Positions 9,089 through 18,354 of a stretch of 64,000 bases of DNA are shown piece after piece. The DNA is from Microbacterium sp. (GTDB lineage Bacteria; Actinomycetota; Actinomycetes; Actinomycetales; Microbacteriaceae). The position numbers and the translations under genes were made by a program. Below the pieces are notes generated by a model. It did no database searches. It was not told the DNA's origin and saw only the letters and a program-made list of their open reading frames with translations. The stretch is taken from NCBI GenBank assembly GCA_019510305.1, contig JAEKKN010000018.1:62001-126000 (forward strand), given 5' to 3'. Every line of letters begins with the position of its first letter. Within the stretch, counting starts at the first letter, position 1.

Positions 9089-11910
9089 CGTCGCGCCTCG
9101 AGACGCCGGGGGCGTCGCGAGACGCAGCACCGGCGAGAGGCGCGTGGGCCGCGCGTTGGCGGGTCGCCGCAAGGCTGGCCAGACGACAGGTGCGGCGCAC
9201 CCTGCCGTCGAGCCTCTTGATCGGCGCGCTCATGATGCTGCCGATCGCGACGATGACGGCGTACACGGTCGTCGCAGCGAGCACGATCGCCACGCCCGCC
9301 GAACAGGTGGCCACGGAGCTTGGGCGGACGCAGGCGTGGATCGGAGTGCGCGGGCTGCCCGGCAACGGCTTGTGGCAGGCGCCGACGCAGCCGGAGTTCT
9401 TCGGCTATCCCGCCACGATGAGGGAGGGCCCGGAAGGCGAACGCGTCGAGGATCCGACGACCCTGCTGCCCGACGACGTCGAGTCCATCGAGGTCGTCGA
9501 GGCGAACGTGCGCGTCGCGACCCCTGACGGGGTCACGAGCATCCAGGCGTGGACCGGGTACACATGGGACCCACGCTTCGCCGGACGATTCGACGTCATC
9601 GACGGACGGTCGCCGACGGGCCCGGACGAGATGATGGCGACTCCTGCCGCGCTGGGCAGGCTCGGTCTGCGCATCGGCGACACCGTCGAGCTGGCCGATC
9701 CCGCACGATCGTTGACCGTGACAGGCACGATGTCCGCCGCAGTGCTCCCCTCCGACGTCCCCGCGCTGTTCCTCCCGGCCTCGGTCGAGGTGCGCGGTGA
9801 GCCGAAGTGGTATCTGCCGGAGCATGAACTCTCATGGGAGGAGGTCGAGGAACTCAACGAGCACGGAGTCGTCGCGTTCTCCCGTGCCGTGGCATTGGAT
9901 CCGCCCGACATGTCCGGCACCGACGCCGAGGGGGCGCGCGTGGACTACTGGTCGTCGCGCTGGCCGATCTTCATCATGCTGGGGGCCGCGAGTCTCTTCT
10001 CCGCCTACGTCGTCGTGATGCTCGCCGGCGCCGCATTCGCCGTTTCGGCGCGACGCCAGCAGCGCGCTCTCGCCGTCGCCGCCAGTGTCGGCGCCTCGGC
10101 GAGCGATCTGCGCCGGATCGTGCTGCTTCAGGGGACCACCCTCGGAATCGCCGCCGGCGCGGTGGGCGCCGTCGTCGGCATCGGCGCCGGCGCCGCCGTC
10201 CTGGCCGTCGTCGACAACGGATCCACAGCGCAGTTCCCCGGACTCCACCTGCCCTGGGAGATGGTCCTCGCCATCGTCGCCCTGGCGGTCCTCGTCGGCA
10301 CCGCATCCGCCGCCGTCCCCGCGCACACCGTCGCCCGCTCCGACGTCCTCAGCGCGTTGCGGGGCGCTCGTCGCCCGCAGCGCGCGCGGCCGTCGCATCC
10401 GATCTGGGGCTCGGTGCTCGTCGTCGTCGGCCTCGCGGTCACGATCGCCGCCGCAGTGGCGCTGACCGTCATCGACCCGTCGATCGCGTGGGATTCGCCG
10501 CTGCGCACAGCACCGCCCTACGGCGTGATCATCGGCCCCATCGTCGTGCAGCTCGGCGTCGTGCTCTCCGGCCGGTGGCTGCTCTGGACCACCGCGCGCC
10601 TGTTCTCGCGCATCGGTCTCAGCGCGCGCCTCGCATCCCGCGACGCCGCGGCCAACGCCTCGCGTTCGGTTCCCGCCTTCGGTGCGATCGGGGCGACGGT
10701 GTTCATCGGCGTCTTCGCGCTGAGCGGCGTGGCCATGCAGAACGGCCAGTCGGCGCGCAACTGGTATTACCAGGCTCCCGTCGGAAGCATGGCGGTCACG
10801 TACGTGCCGACCGGGACCGGCGGCGAGTACACCCCCCTTTCCGAGCACGAGATCGACGAGGCCGGCGCGGCGGCGCTCGATCTCGCCGCTGCCTCGGGCT
10901 CCCGCAGGATCGCCGTCGTCGAACGTCAGCCGGAACCGTGGTTGGCGGATGCCGACGACATGCCGTCGGCATCCGTCAGGGCCCTTGCGCTGCTGCCCGA
11001 TGAGTACCTGATCGACAGCGATCGGTCGTTCATGACCGGCAGCCAGGACCCGAGCGACCCCATCTCGGTGATCGACGCCGACGAGATCGAGACGGCGCTG
11101 GGTGTGCGATTGACGTCGGCGCAGCTCGCGGCGTATCGCGACGGCGCAGCGATCTCCGCGGATCCGCGCTTCGTCACCGAGCAGACCCTCGAGATCTCTG
11201 CGTGGACGTGGGCCCAGGCCGTCGACGGCGCGCTGCCCAGCAACATCTGGCGCGAGTCTCCTGCCATGCCGGCGTGGGAGCCGCCGCTGTGGACGGAGCG
11301 ACTGCCGGCGATTTCGCTCGATCTCCCGCTTCAGCCCGTGCTCGTCGCGATCTCGCCCCAGACGGCGGACCGACTCGGGATCACGACGGCTCCGCGGCTC
11401 GTCATCGCCGGGTTCGACACCGCCGTGCCGCTGGACATGCGCGATCGCCTCGGAGCGCAAGCCGAGACGTTGAGCACGTCATCCTGGACTCTCACGGCCG
11501 GATGGGAGGACGGGCCGCCGGACGACACACTGTGGATGGCGCCCATCATCGCGGCCGTCGCCACCCTGGTGCTCGGCGCGAGCGCGGTCGCCCTCAGCCT
11601 CGCGAGGTTCGAACGCCGCCCCGACGACGCGACGGTGTCGGCGGTCGGGGGCTCGGACGGACTGCGACGACGCATCGGCTTCTGGCAGGGCCTGATCATC
11701 GCCGGCTTCGGCACGCTCACGGGTGCCGTGGCCGGCATCCTTCCCCCGCTGGGGATCGCGATGCAGTCGGGCGGGATGCTGCTCGCCTCCGACATCCCGT
11801 GGACCGTGCTCGTGGCGCTCGCCGTCGCCCTTCCGCTTGCGATCGCCGTGGTCAGCTGGCTGGTGACTCCGCGGCGGCCCGAGCTGACTCGCCGCACAGT
11901 GATCACCTGA
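9085..11910 (+). CDS. FtsX-like ABC transporter permease (large)
   Basis: The 941-residue membrane protein has one N-terminal membrane helix, a large extracytoplasmic domain (about 70-285), a first FtsX block starting near residue 290 ('IFIMLGAASLFSAYVVVML'), a middle helix set, a second extracytoplasmic region (about 555-810) and a last FtsX block near the C-terminus. This duplicated layout is seen in antimicrobial-peptide exporters of Gram-positive bacteria. It is cotranscribed with the ATPase (4-base overlap) and the PadR regulator. The substrate cannot be assigned. The reading frame shows no break. Confidence 0.88.
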   Translation: MTSRLETPGASRDAAPARGAWAARWRVAARLARRQVRRTLPSSLLIGALMMLPIATMTAYTVVAASTIATPAEQVATELGRTQAWIGVRGLPGNGLWQAPTQPEFFGYPATMREGPEGERVEDPTTLLPDDVESIEVVEANVRVATPDGVTSIQAWTGYTWDPRFAGRFDVIDGRSPTGPDEMMATPAALGRLGLRIGDTVELADPARSLTVTGTMSAAVLPSDVPALFLPASVEVRGEPKWYLPEHELSWEEVEELNEHGVVAFSRAVALDPPDMSGTDAEGARVDYWSSRWPIFIMLGAASLFSAYVVVMLAGAAFAVSARRQQRALAVAASVGASASDLRRIVLLQGTTLGIAAGAVGAVVGIGAGAAVLAVVDNGSTAQFPGLHLPWEMVLAIVALAVLVGTASAAVPAHTVARSDVLSALRGARRPQRARPSHPIWGSVLVVVGLAVTIAAAVALTVIDPSIAWDSPLRTAPPYGVIIGPIVVQLGVVLSGRWLLWTTARLFSRIGLSARLASRDAAANASRSVPAFGAIGATVFIGVFALSGVAMQNGQSARNWYYQAPVGSMAVTYVPTGTGGEYTPLSEHEIDEAGAAALDLAAASGSRRIAVVERQPEPWLADADDMPSASVRALALLPDEYLIDSDRSFMTGSQDPSDPISVIDADEIETALGVRLTSAQLAAYRDGAAISADPRFVTEQTLEISAWTWAQAVDGALPSNIWRESPAMPAWEPPLWTERLPAISLDLPLQPVLVAISPQTADRLGITTAPRLVIAGFDTAVPLDMRDRLGAQAETLSTSSWTLTAGWEDGPPDDTLWMAPIIAAVATLVLGASAVALSLARFERRPDDATVSAVGGSDGLRRRIGFWQGLIIAGFGTLTGAVAGILPPLGIAMQSGGMLLASDIPWTVLVALAVALPLAIAVVSWLVTPRRPELTRRTVIT

Positions 11911-11972
11911 CGCTCTGAGCGAACCGGCCCCGCTCCCGAAGGATGCACAGCCTGCTCATCCGCTCCGCTGTC

Positions 11973-11978
11973 TAGGAT
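11973..11978 (+). promoter_or_regulatory. Putative leaderless -10 box
   Basis: TAGGAT lies 6 bases before the ATG at 11985, and no ribosome-binding site is visible. Confidence 0.5.
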
Positions 11979-11984
11979 CGATTC

Positions 11985-13307
11985 ATGGCTGGAATTTGGG
12001 GTAGACGTAAGCGCGAGCAGGAAGAGCTGGCAGCTCACGACGCCGATCTGGCTCGGCGTGCCGAGCAGGCTCTGGTTCAGACCGACGAGCGCATCCGGTC
12101 GACGTCCGATGAACTCGACTTCGCCGAGGCCGAACTCGGCGCATCGCTCACCGCCGATCTGCGTCTGGCGCTGGCGGCCGTGCGCACCCACATGCGCGAG
12201 GCCTTCCAGCTGCACCAGCTCAACCACGACGAGATCCCCGACACTCCGGAAGAGCTGCGCACCCGCAACGCCCGCATCGCGCAGCTGTGCGACTGGGCCC
12301 AGGACCTGCTCGACGAGAAGACCTCCGTTCTCGCCGAATCCGTCGCGAAGGTCCGTCGAGCTCCCGAGGTGATCGCGCAGGTCCGGGCGGATGCCGCGGC
12401 GTTGAGCGCACGCATCCCGCAGACCGGCGACGCAGTCGCCCGGCTGTCCGCGCGCTACGCGCCGTCTGCCATGAGCCAGATCGCGGCGTCCGCAGCCGAG
12501 GCCGAGCAGCTCATCGCCTTCGCCACGCACGGCGCCGACGTGTCCGAACGACGGCGTGCCGCCAAGCAGAACGAGGAGGCCAATCTCGCTCTCGAGACAG
12601 CGACCGAGGCCACCCGTCGCGCATCCGCCCTCCTCGACGCGGTCGAGGACTTCGAGATCGAGGCGCTGCGCGCCGAGTCGACGCTCGCCGAGGTGGTCGC
12701 CGATTCGCGCGGAGACCTGATCGCCGCGCGCACCGCCCCGCAGACGCCCGCGGTCGCGGCCGCCGTGACAGCGCTTCAGGAGGCGCTTGAGGCCCTCTCC
12801 CCCGCCGGCTCCCCCGGAGACCCGTTCGCCGAGCTCTCCCAGCTGCGTGCTGCGAACACCGCCCTCGACGAGGCGATCGCCACCGCACGGTACCGTGCGG
12901 AGAATCCGCTGCCCAGCATCCCCCAGGTGCAGCACGCGATAGACGACGCGGATCGCCAGCTCGGCGTCGCCCGCGGCCTGATCGCGGGCCACCGCGGATG
13001 GATCGGCGCCGACGCGCGCACCCGTCTGGCTGAGGCCGAGCGACTGCGAGTCGACCTCGCAGACCTGCTCCCCGCGGAGGAGACGCGCGAGGAGGCGCTC
13101 GCGGCCGCCCGCCGTGTCGCCCACCTCGCCTCGGAGGCGCTGCAGCTGGCCCAGCGCGACATCGACTCCTCGCGCCCGCAGGATGACGGCTGGGGCGGAG
13201 GAGGAGGCTGGGGCGGCGGTCGGCGCGGCGGCGGCGGCAACGACATCGCCTCGGGCATCCTCGGGGGGCTCGTGATCGGCAGCCTCCTGGACGGCATGTT
13301 CGACTGA
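11985..13307 (+). CDS. Coiled-coil protein with glycine-rich tail
   Basis: The 440-residue protein is almost entirely charged and helical (Ala/Glu/Arg-rich, about 5-400), predicting long coiled coils. It ends in a Trp/Gly-rich segment (about 398-425, 'GWGGGGGWGGG') and a short hydrophobic 'ILGGLVIGSLL' stretch. This resembles the C-terminal half of actinobacterial TPM-domain (YgcG-type) membrane proteins, but the signal peptide and TPM domain are absent and the N-terminus is basic and cytosolic in character. I cannot assign a function; envelope stress, as for PspA-like coiled coils, is only a thought. It is a single gene with its own promoter and a strong terminator. Confidence 0.7.
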   Translation: MAGIWGRRKREQEELAAHDADLARRAEQALVQTDERIRSTSDELDFAEAELGASLTADLRLALAAVRTHMREAFQLHQLNHDEIPDTPEELRTRNARIAQLCDWAQDLLDEKTSVLAESVAKVRRAPEVIAQVRADAAALSARIPQTGDAVARLSARYAPSAMSQIAASAAEAEQLIAFATHGADVSERRRAAKQNEEANLALETATEATRRASALLDAVEDFEIEALRAESTLAEVVADSRGDLIAARTAPQTPAVAAAVTALQEALEALSPAGSPGDPFAELSQLRAANTALDEAIATARYRAENPLPSIPQVQHAIDDADRQLGVARGLIAGHRGWIGADARTRLAEAERLRVDLADLLPAEETREEALAAARRVAHLASEALQLAQRDIDSSRPQDDGWGGGGGWGGGRRGGGGNDIASGILGGLVIGSLLDGMFD

Positions 13308-13357
13308 CCCCGCCTGCGCAGCCCCGTCTCGGCAACGGCCGCGAGTCAGGGTAGACG

Positions 13358-13395
13358 GAAACGGCTCGGCATCCCGCGGGATGCCGAGCCGTTTC
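13358..13395. terminator. Bidirectional terminator, perfect 38-bp palindrome
   Basis: GAAACGGCTCGGCATCCCG is followed immediately by its exact reverse complement. It lies between the convergent coiled-coil gene and hpf. The A-run and T-run at the ends give a T-tract in both directions. Confidence 0.9.
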
Positions 13396-13405
13396 TGTCG
13401 AGCGG

Positions 13406-14062
13406 TCAGGAGGCGAGAGCCTCAGACGGTGGCGCCTGGGTGCTCAGCGCGATCACACCGTAGTCCCAGCCCTTGCGGCGGTAGACGACGCTCGGATGAT
13501 CGGTTCGCACGTCGACGAACAGGAAGAAGTCGTGTCCGACGAGTTCCATGCGGTCCACGGCCTCCTCGACGGTCATCCATTCCGCGTCGAAGCTCTTGGT
13601 GCGGATCACGACCGGCGAGTACGCCTCTTCCTCGTCGTTTTGCACCGGGATGCTGCCGGTCGCGACGGCGTGCAGGACCTCGACCGACGCCGGCTGCACG
13701 TCGATTCCCTCCAGGGCTCCACTGCCCTTCTCGAAGTGCGCGCCGCGCGGATGCTGGCGGCCGTCCACTCGCTTCTCCTTCGCCCGACGCAACTGCTCGG
13801 ACATCTTGTCGACGGCGAGATCGAGGGCGACGAACTTGTCGCCGTCGGTGGCTTCGGCGCGGACCACGGGGCCCTTGCCGACGAGCGTCAGCTCGACCGT
13901 CTCGTCAGGTACGTGCCCGTTCCGATACACACGGTGGGTGACCTTCACATCCAGCCGCAGCGCGCGTGACGCGAACGTCTGGATCCTGGCGATCTTCTCT
14001 TCGACAACGGTTCGGAAGCGGTCGGTGATACCCACCCCGACGCCAACGATGCTTGTTTCCAT
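13406..14062 (-). CDS. hpf: Ribosome hibernation promoting factor, long form
   Basis: The 218-residue protein has an N-terminal RaiA/YfiA domain (about 1-105, beginning 'METSIVGVGVGITDRF') that binds the 30S decoding region. A linker leads to a C-terminal dimerisation domain (about 155-212, with 'VVIRTKSFDAEWMTVEEAVDRMELVGHDFF') that joins two ribosomes into 100S particles. This is the standard actinobacterial long HPF, induced in stationary phase or hypoxia in related species. The ATG at 14062 has AAGGAGG 6 bases upstream. It sits in the conserved secA-hpf-comF-lpqB order, though here an exporter and a coiled-coil gene lie between secA and hpf. Confidence 0.95.
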   Translation of the reverse strand: METSIVGVGVGITDRFRTVVEEKIARIQTFASRALRLDVKVTHRVYRNGHVPDETVELTLVGKGPVVRAEATDGDKFVALDLAVDKMSEQLRRAKEKRVDGRQHPRGAHFEKGSGALEGIDVQPASVEVLHAVATGSIPVQNDEEEAYSPVVIRTKSFDAEWMTVEEAVDRMELVGHDFFLFVDVRTDHPSVVYRRKGWDYGVIALSTQAPPSEALAS

Positions 14063-14124
14063 TGCTGCCTCCTTGTCCCGGTCCTCCCGGCCAAGGGCGG
14101 ACCGTGGTCGCCTTGTTCTGCCCA

Positions 14125-14153
14125 ACCGTAGTCCGCTCGCACGCGGTTGTCAC
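14125..14153 (-). promoter_or_regulatory. Putative hpf promoter
   Basis: On the minus strand GTGACA (14148-14153) and TACGGT (14125-14130) are separated by 17 bases, upstream of the hpf start. Confidence 0.45.
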
Positions 14154-14156
14154 CAC

Positions 14157-14831
14157 TCATTTCCTCCGTGTCGTCGGTGGATTCGCAGTGCGCTCCCTGT
14201 GACGCTCGGTCGCGGCGAGCGCCACCGCGCAGACGACGTCGAAGCCCGCCGCGGTGAGCGCCCGCGCAGCCTCGTCGAACGTGGCTCCGGTCGTGACGAC
14301 ATCGTCGACCAGCACCACTTTCGCTCCCCGCCCCTCTCGCCGCGTATACATGCTCTCCTGCACGTTCCTGGCGCGCTCCCGCACCGTCAGCCCTCGCTGG
14401 TCGGCATGACGGCCCCGGTGGCGCAGGAGACTCCACGCTTCAGCACCGGCACGGGAGATCAGCAGATCCGGCACACGGTATCCGCGCCGCCGGAAAGCTG
14501 CCGAGGAGGTCGGAACGGGCACGGAATGGATGCCGTCGCCCAGCTCCGGCAGCAGCACGGCCCCGAGCGCCGCCCCGAGCGGCCGGGCGAGCATGGTGTC
14601 GCCCTCGCCCTTCAGACGGCGGATGCAGCGTGCGACCACGCCGTCGAATCGCAGGGCGGCGCGCACGGGCAGGCCACGAGGTGTGCGCAGATCGATCGCC
14701 TCGGGTCGCACCTCGCTGCGGCAGGCGTCGCACAGGAGCGCGCCGGGCTCGTCGCAGCCCGCACATGTCGCAGCGAGCACGAAGGCGCCGAGCTCGGAGA
14801 GGAGAGCCTGCCAGCGCGTGGATGTCGGCAT
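14157..14831 (-). CDS. ComF-family phosphoribosyltransferase-like protein
   Basis: The 224-residue protein starts with a zinc-finger-like Cys set (Cys23, 26, 34, 37) and ends in a type I phosphoribosyltransferase fold with the PRPP loop 'VVLVDDVVTTGAT'. ComF/GntX proteins combine exactly these parts. In competent bacteria ComF is a cytosolic factor acting in DNA uptake with the ComFA helicase; in actinobacteria its role is not settled. The gene lies between lpqB and hpf on the same strand, with 106 and 94 bases on either side, matching the order Rv3242c next to Rv3241c in M. tuberculosis. Confidence 0.88.
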   Translation of the reverse strand: MPTSTRWQALLSELGAFVLAATCAGCDEPGALLCDACRSEVRPEAIDLRTPRGLPVRAALRFDGVVARCIRRLKGEGDTMLARPLGAALGAVLLPELGDGIHSVPVPTSSAAFRRRGYRVPDLLISRAGAEAWSLLRHRGRHADQRGLTVRERARNVQESMYTRREGRGAKVVLVDDVVTTGATFDEAARALTAAGFDVVCAVALAATERHRERTANPPTTRRK

Positions 14832-14937
14832 CCGCCGATCATCCCCTCGACGCGTGCAGGGCGCCCGTCCCACCGCGCGCGATCGAGGGCTCCTCTGCAG
14901 AGCCGACGCCTCCGCGCGGAATGTGCAGGAGGAGTGC

Positions 14938-16656
14938 TCAGTGACCCGCTCTCGTCGCCAGGAGCGACACGCCCGTCATGGACTCGCGCCATGCCGATCC
15001 ACTCCGCGAGAACAGCGACCCTGTCGCCGTGAACACCCGCACCGAAGACGAGCTGCGCGCCCCGGCCAGGGAGACGGCCGCGGCGGGCGCCGTCTCGATC
15101 GTCCCCGTGCCTCCGACGATCTGGGTGAGCATCTTCGGTCCGTCCTGCTCCACCAGCACACCCAGACGGTCGGGTCCCAGCCACACCACAACGGACGCGC
15201 TGCCCGTGAGCTGGGTCAGCGGCTTCGGCTCTCCGAGCGCGGTGGGCATGCCTGTCTCATCCCGGATGACCGCCGACACCGAGATCCAGCGCTCCCCTCC
15301 GATGGTCTCGATGGCAGCGATCCGCGCCCCGTCTGCCGACACGCGGATGCCGGACACGCCCGCGGCGGTCGGCCACGCGTCGGCGATCGTGCTCGACGTG
15401 TCCTTTCCGCGCCATGCCATCACCTGCGACGGCGTGGTCGAGGGGACGCTCCAGACGTAGCCGTACGGATCGATCGAGGGCTTGACGAGGCCCGCCCTGT
15501 CATCGAGCAGGTCTACCTGTCCGTCGGCCGCGATGAACACGCGCCCGTCGGCCAGCTGCACGGCCGCCCGCGTCTCGTCGGCGGCGATGTCGACCGCAGC
15601 GATCGGGTGCGAGATGCCGAGGATCTCGTCGCTGATGCCGTCGATCGGCGTGATCTCGGTGCCGACGACCGCTCCGAATGCGCCGTCCTTGAGCACCACG
15701 GTTCCCGCATCCGCTGGATCGTCCACGACCTTCACGACGCCGGCGTCGAGACTGCGTCCGTCGACGCTGAAGCGCACCTGGCTGACGTGCACGCCCGCGG
15801 CCTCCAGAGTGGCCTGCAGTTGCGTGCGCATGCGGGCGAGCGTCGTCGGATCGAGGCTCTGGGCTGCCCTGCTCAGCGCGACGTCGGCGACCTGGTCGGG
15901 ATCGATCGGCACCGCGTCGCGCGCGAGCGTCACATCCGCAGGGAAGGCCGTCTGCACGGCGGGCAGCAGCCACGGACTCGGAGCCCCCTCGATCAGCGAC
16001 TGCGTGATCGTGGTCGCGACCGTGGCGCGCCGTGGCAGCCAGCGCACATCGGGCACCAGGCGGCTCCATGACTGATCGAAGTACTGCAGCGGATAGTCGT
16101 CGTAGACGCGCTGGAACCGCGAGCGATCGATCACGACGCCGTCGGGCGCCTTCGAGATGCGCCATTGCCCTGCCGTCTTCACGACCACGAACTCGAGTGT
16201 CGTCATCCCCGCCGTCTCGGAGTACGCACCCGTCTGGTCGACGATCGCCAGCTGATCGATCTTGACCTGGATGTGGGCCGTGTCGCCGTTCTCACCGTCG
16301 TCGTCGGCGGGTGCGTCCGAAGTGAGCAGGCGCGCATCCGCGCTCGCATCGATCAGGACTCCGGCGCTGGGGCTCCACTCGGTCCGGAAATCGGGGGTGA
16401 GGAAGCTCTGCGCCACGAGCCAGTTGTCGGCCGGCGTGATCCCCGCTTCGATGAATCCGTCGACGATGTCCCGCGGGCCCGCTCCGTCACGCGGACCGGA
16501 GGCGAGGAAGAGGATGTCGGGCTCGTCGGGCGACTCCCCGAGCGCGAGCCCCGACTTCACGTCGCCGCTGGTCGGCAGGCCGCTGCACGCGGCCAGTGCG
16601 AAGAGCACGACGACGGCGACGAGTGCTCCCACAGCCCGAGAGACACCGGCGCGCAT
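14938..16656 (-). CDS. lpqB: Lipoprotein LpqB, partner of the MtrAB system
   Basis: The 572-residue protein starts with a signal peptide ending in the lipobox 'LAAC' (lipidated Cys24). It then has a GerMN-like domain (about 150-260) and a C-terminal beta-propeller-like half, the standard LpqB layout. In mycobacteria LpqB binds the extracellular part of MtrB and tunes MtrA signalling, cell-wall homeostasis and division. The ATG overlaps the mtrB stop (TGATG), so translation is coupled. Confidence 0.95.
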   Translation of the reverse strand: MRAGVSRAVGALVAVVVLFALAACSGLPTSGDVKSGLALGESPDEPDILFLASGPRDGAGPRDIVDGFIEAGITPADNWLVAQSFLTPDFRTEWSPSAGVLIDASADARLLTSDAPADDDGENGDTAHIQVKIDQLAIVDQTGAYSETAGMTTLEFVVVKTAGQWRISKAPDGVVIDRSRFQRVYDDYPLQYFDQSWSRLVPDVRWLPRRATVATTITQSLIEGAPSPWLLPAVQTAFPADVTLARDAVPIDPDQVADVALSRAAQSLDPTTLARMRTQLQATLEAAGVHVSQVRFSVDGRSLDAGVVKVVDDPADAGTVVLKDGAFGAVVGTEITPIDGISDEILGISHPIAAVDIAADETRAAVQLADGRVFIAADGQVDLLDDRAGLVKPSIDPYGYVWSVPSTTPSQVMAWRGKDTSSTIADAWPTAAGVSGIRVSADGARIAAIETIGGERWISVSAVIRDETGMPTALGEPKPLTQLTGSASVVVWLGPDRLGVLVEQDGPKMLTQIVGGTGTIETAPAAAVSLAGARSSSSVRVFTATGSLFSRSGSAWRESMTGVSLLATRAGH

Positions 16657-18347
16657 CAGAGACTCCCCTCGTCGAACAGGTGCGACGGGATGTCGGCCAG
16701 CTCTATCGGCTGCGTGGCGTCGTCGAAATCGCGCTCTTCGTCCTGCGGCTCCAGCGGAATCGGAGACGGCCCGTCCAGACGTCCGTCGTGCCGAGGCAGG
16801 GTGAGCACGAAGTTCGTCCCCACGGCGAGCTCCGACCACACCGCGAGCGTACCGCCGTGCAGGGTCGCATCGCCGAGGGCTATCGAGAGGCCGAGACCGG
16901 TGCCGCCGATCGTGCGCTGGCGCGACGGATCAGCGCGCCAGAATCGGTCGAATACGCGCTCAGCATCCGCCGGTTCCATTCCGAGACCTGTGTCCCTCAC
17001 CCCGACCGCCACCGCGTTCTGGTTGCTGTCGACCGTGACCACGACCGGACGACCCTCGCCGTGCTCGATCGCGTTGCCGATGAGATTGCGCAGCACGCGC
17101 CTGACCCGCCGAGGGTCCATGTCGACAGGCGAGTACCCGCCGGGGGCCACGAGCCTCAGCTCGGTGCCGTGCCCTTCCGCAAGCGGTCGCATCTGATCGA
17201 TCATGTCCTCCGCGAGGTGCGCGAGGCTCGTCGCCTCGAGTTCGAGCTGCACGGAGCCCGCGTCGTAGCGGCTGATCTCGAGCAGATCGGACAGGAGCGT
17301 CTCGAAACGCTGCACCTGCGTGTGCAGCAGCTCGGCGGTCCGGGCCATGATGGGGTCGAAGTCTTCGCGCTGATCGTTGAGCATGTCGGCGGCCAGCCGG
17401 ATCGTCGTGAGCGGCGTGCGCAGCTCATGCGAGACGTCGGACACGAAGCGCTGCTGCACGAGCGACAGCTCGCCCAGCTCTTTGATCTGCGATTGGATGC
17501 TGTCGGCCATCGCGTTGAAGGAACGGCCGAGGGTCGCCAGCTCGTCTTCGCCGTGCACTTCGATGCGCACCTCGAGATCACCCGAGGCGAGTCGCGCACT
17601 GGTCTCGGCCGCTTCGATGATCGGGGTCGAGACCGTTCTCAGGACCACGTAGGAGATCGCCGCGACGATGGCGACCAGTCCGATTCCGGCGATCCACAGC
17701 GTGCGCTGCACGAAGGACAGCGTCTGGTCGGCGTCGGCGAGGTCGTAGGAGAAGTACACCTCGAAGGGGCCGGCCTGGGGCACGTTCAGCTGCTGTCCGA
17801 CGATGATGCCCGGGACGGTCTGACCGGAGACGTCGAGGGCGACCGACTGGTAGAACTGGAAGTCGGGGGACTCGACGACGCGGTTGCTCAGGGCCGGCGA
17901 GACGAGGTTCATGCTGAGACCGGCCGTGAAGCCGTTCAGACGCACGGTCGCCACGTCGGCATCGGGCTCGATCTCGATGCGGCTGCCCGTGATCCCGACC
18001 GCGGTGGAGTTGCGCGCGAGGTCCCTCTGAATGCTGTCCCACAGCTCGGACAGTGCGGCAGGGTCGTCGCCGATCTCCGCGGAGTCGAGGATCGCCTGAG
18101 CCGAATCGACCGCGCGCAGGGCGTCTTCGAGCGCTTCGTTGCGGCGCGACTCGAACAGGTCGTTCTGAATGACGAGAGCCATCGTCACGCACGTCACGAA
18201 GATCGCGAACGCCGTCAGCAGCAGTGTGACGCTGAGCGTGCGGAATCGCAGCGAACGCCGCCACAGCTGGGCGAGCGCGGTCGGCCAGCCACGCCAGTCG
18301 CTGAGGGCAGCGACCGCCGCGGTGGTCGTCGCCGTCGTCGCGACCAT
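16656..18347 (-). CDS. mtrB: Sensor histidine kinase MtrB
   Basis: The 563-residue kinase has membrane helices at about 39-61 and 215-237, enclosing an extracellular sensor domain, then HAMP (about 236-288), the dimerisation helix with phospho-acceptor His307 in 'VSHELRTPL', the N box around Asn426, and the G boxes 'DTGLGM' (452-457) and 'GTGLGL' (482-487). It pairs with MtrA and LpqB to control cell-wall and division genes. I chose the ATG at 18347, 7 bases after the mtrA stop; an in-frame ATG at 18389 would overlap mtrA by 35 bases and add 14 residues. Neither start has a strong ribosome-binding site. Confidence 0.95.
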   Translation of the reverse strand: MVATTATTTAAVAALSDWRGWPTALAQLWRRSLRFRTLSVTLLLTAFAIFVTCVTMALVIQNDLFESRRNEALEDALRAVDSAQAILDSAEIGDDPAALSELWDSIQRDLARNSTAVGITGSRIEIEPDADVATVRLNGFTAGLSMNLVSPALSNRVVESPDFQFYQSVALDVSGQTVPGIIVGQQLNVPQAGPFEVYFSYDLADADQTLSFVQRTLWIAGIGLVAIVAAISYVVLRTVSTPIIEAAETSARLASGDLEVRIEVHGEDELATLGRSFNAMADSIQSQIKELGELSLVQQRFVSDVSHELRTPLTTIRLAADMLNDQREDFDPIMARTAELLHTQVQRFETLLSDLLEISRYDAGSVQLELEATSLAHLAEDMIDQMRPLAEGHGTELRLVAPGGYSPVDMDPRRVRRVLRNLIGNAIEHGEGRPVVVTVDSNQNAVAVGVRDTGLGMEPADAERVFDRFWRADPSRQRTIGGTGLGLSIALGDATLHGGTLAVWSELAVGTNFVLTLPRHDGRLDGPSPIPLEPQDEERDFDDATQPIELADIPSHLFDEGSL

Positions 18348-18354
18348 CCTGCGC

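Noticed and set aside
9832..11460. A 542-codon minus-strand frame opposite the FtsX-like permease.
   Set aside because: It shows antisense composition (Arg/Asp/Gly/His) and no start signal, and the plus-strand gene is coupled to its ATPase.
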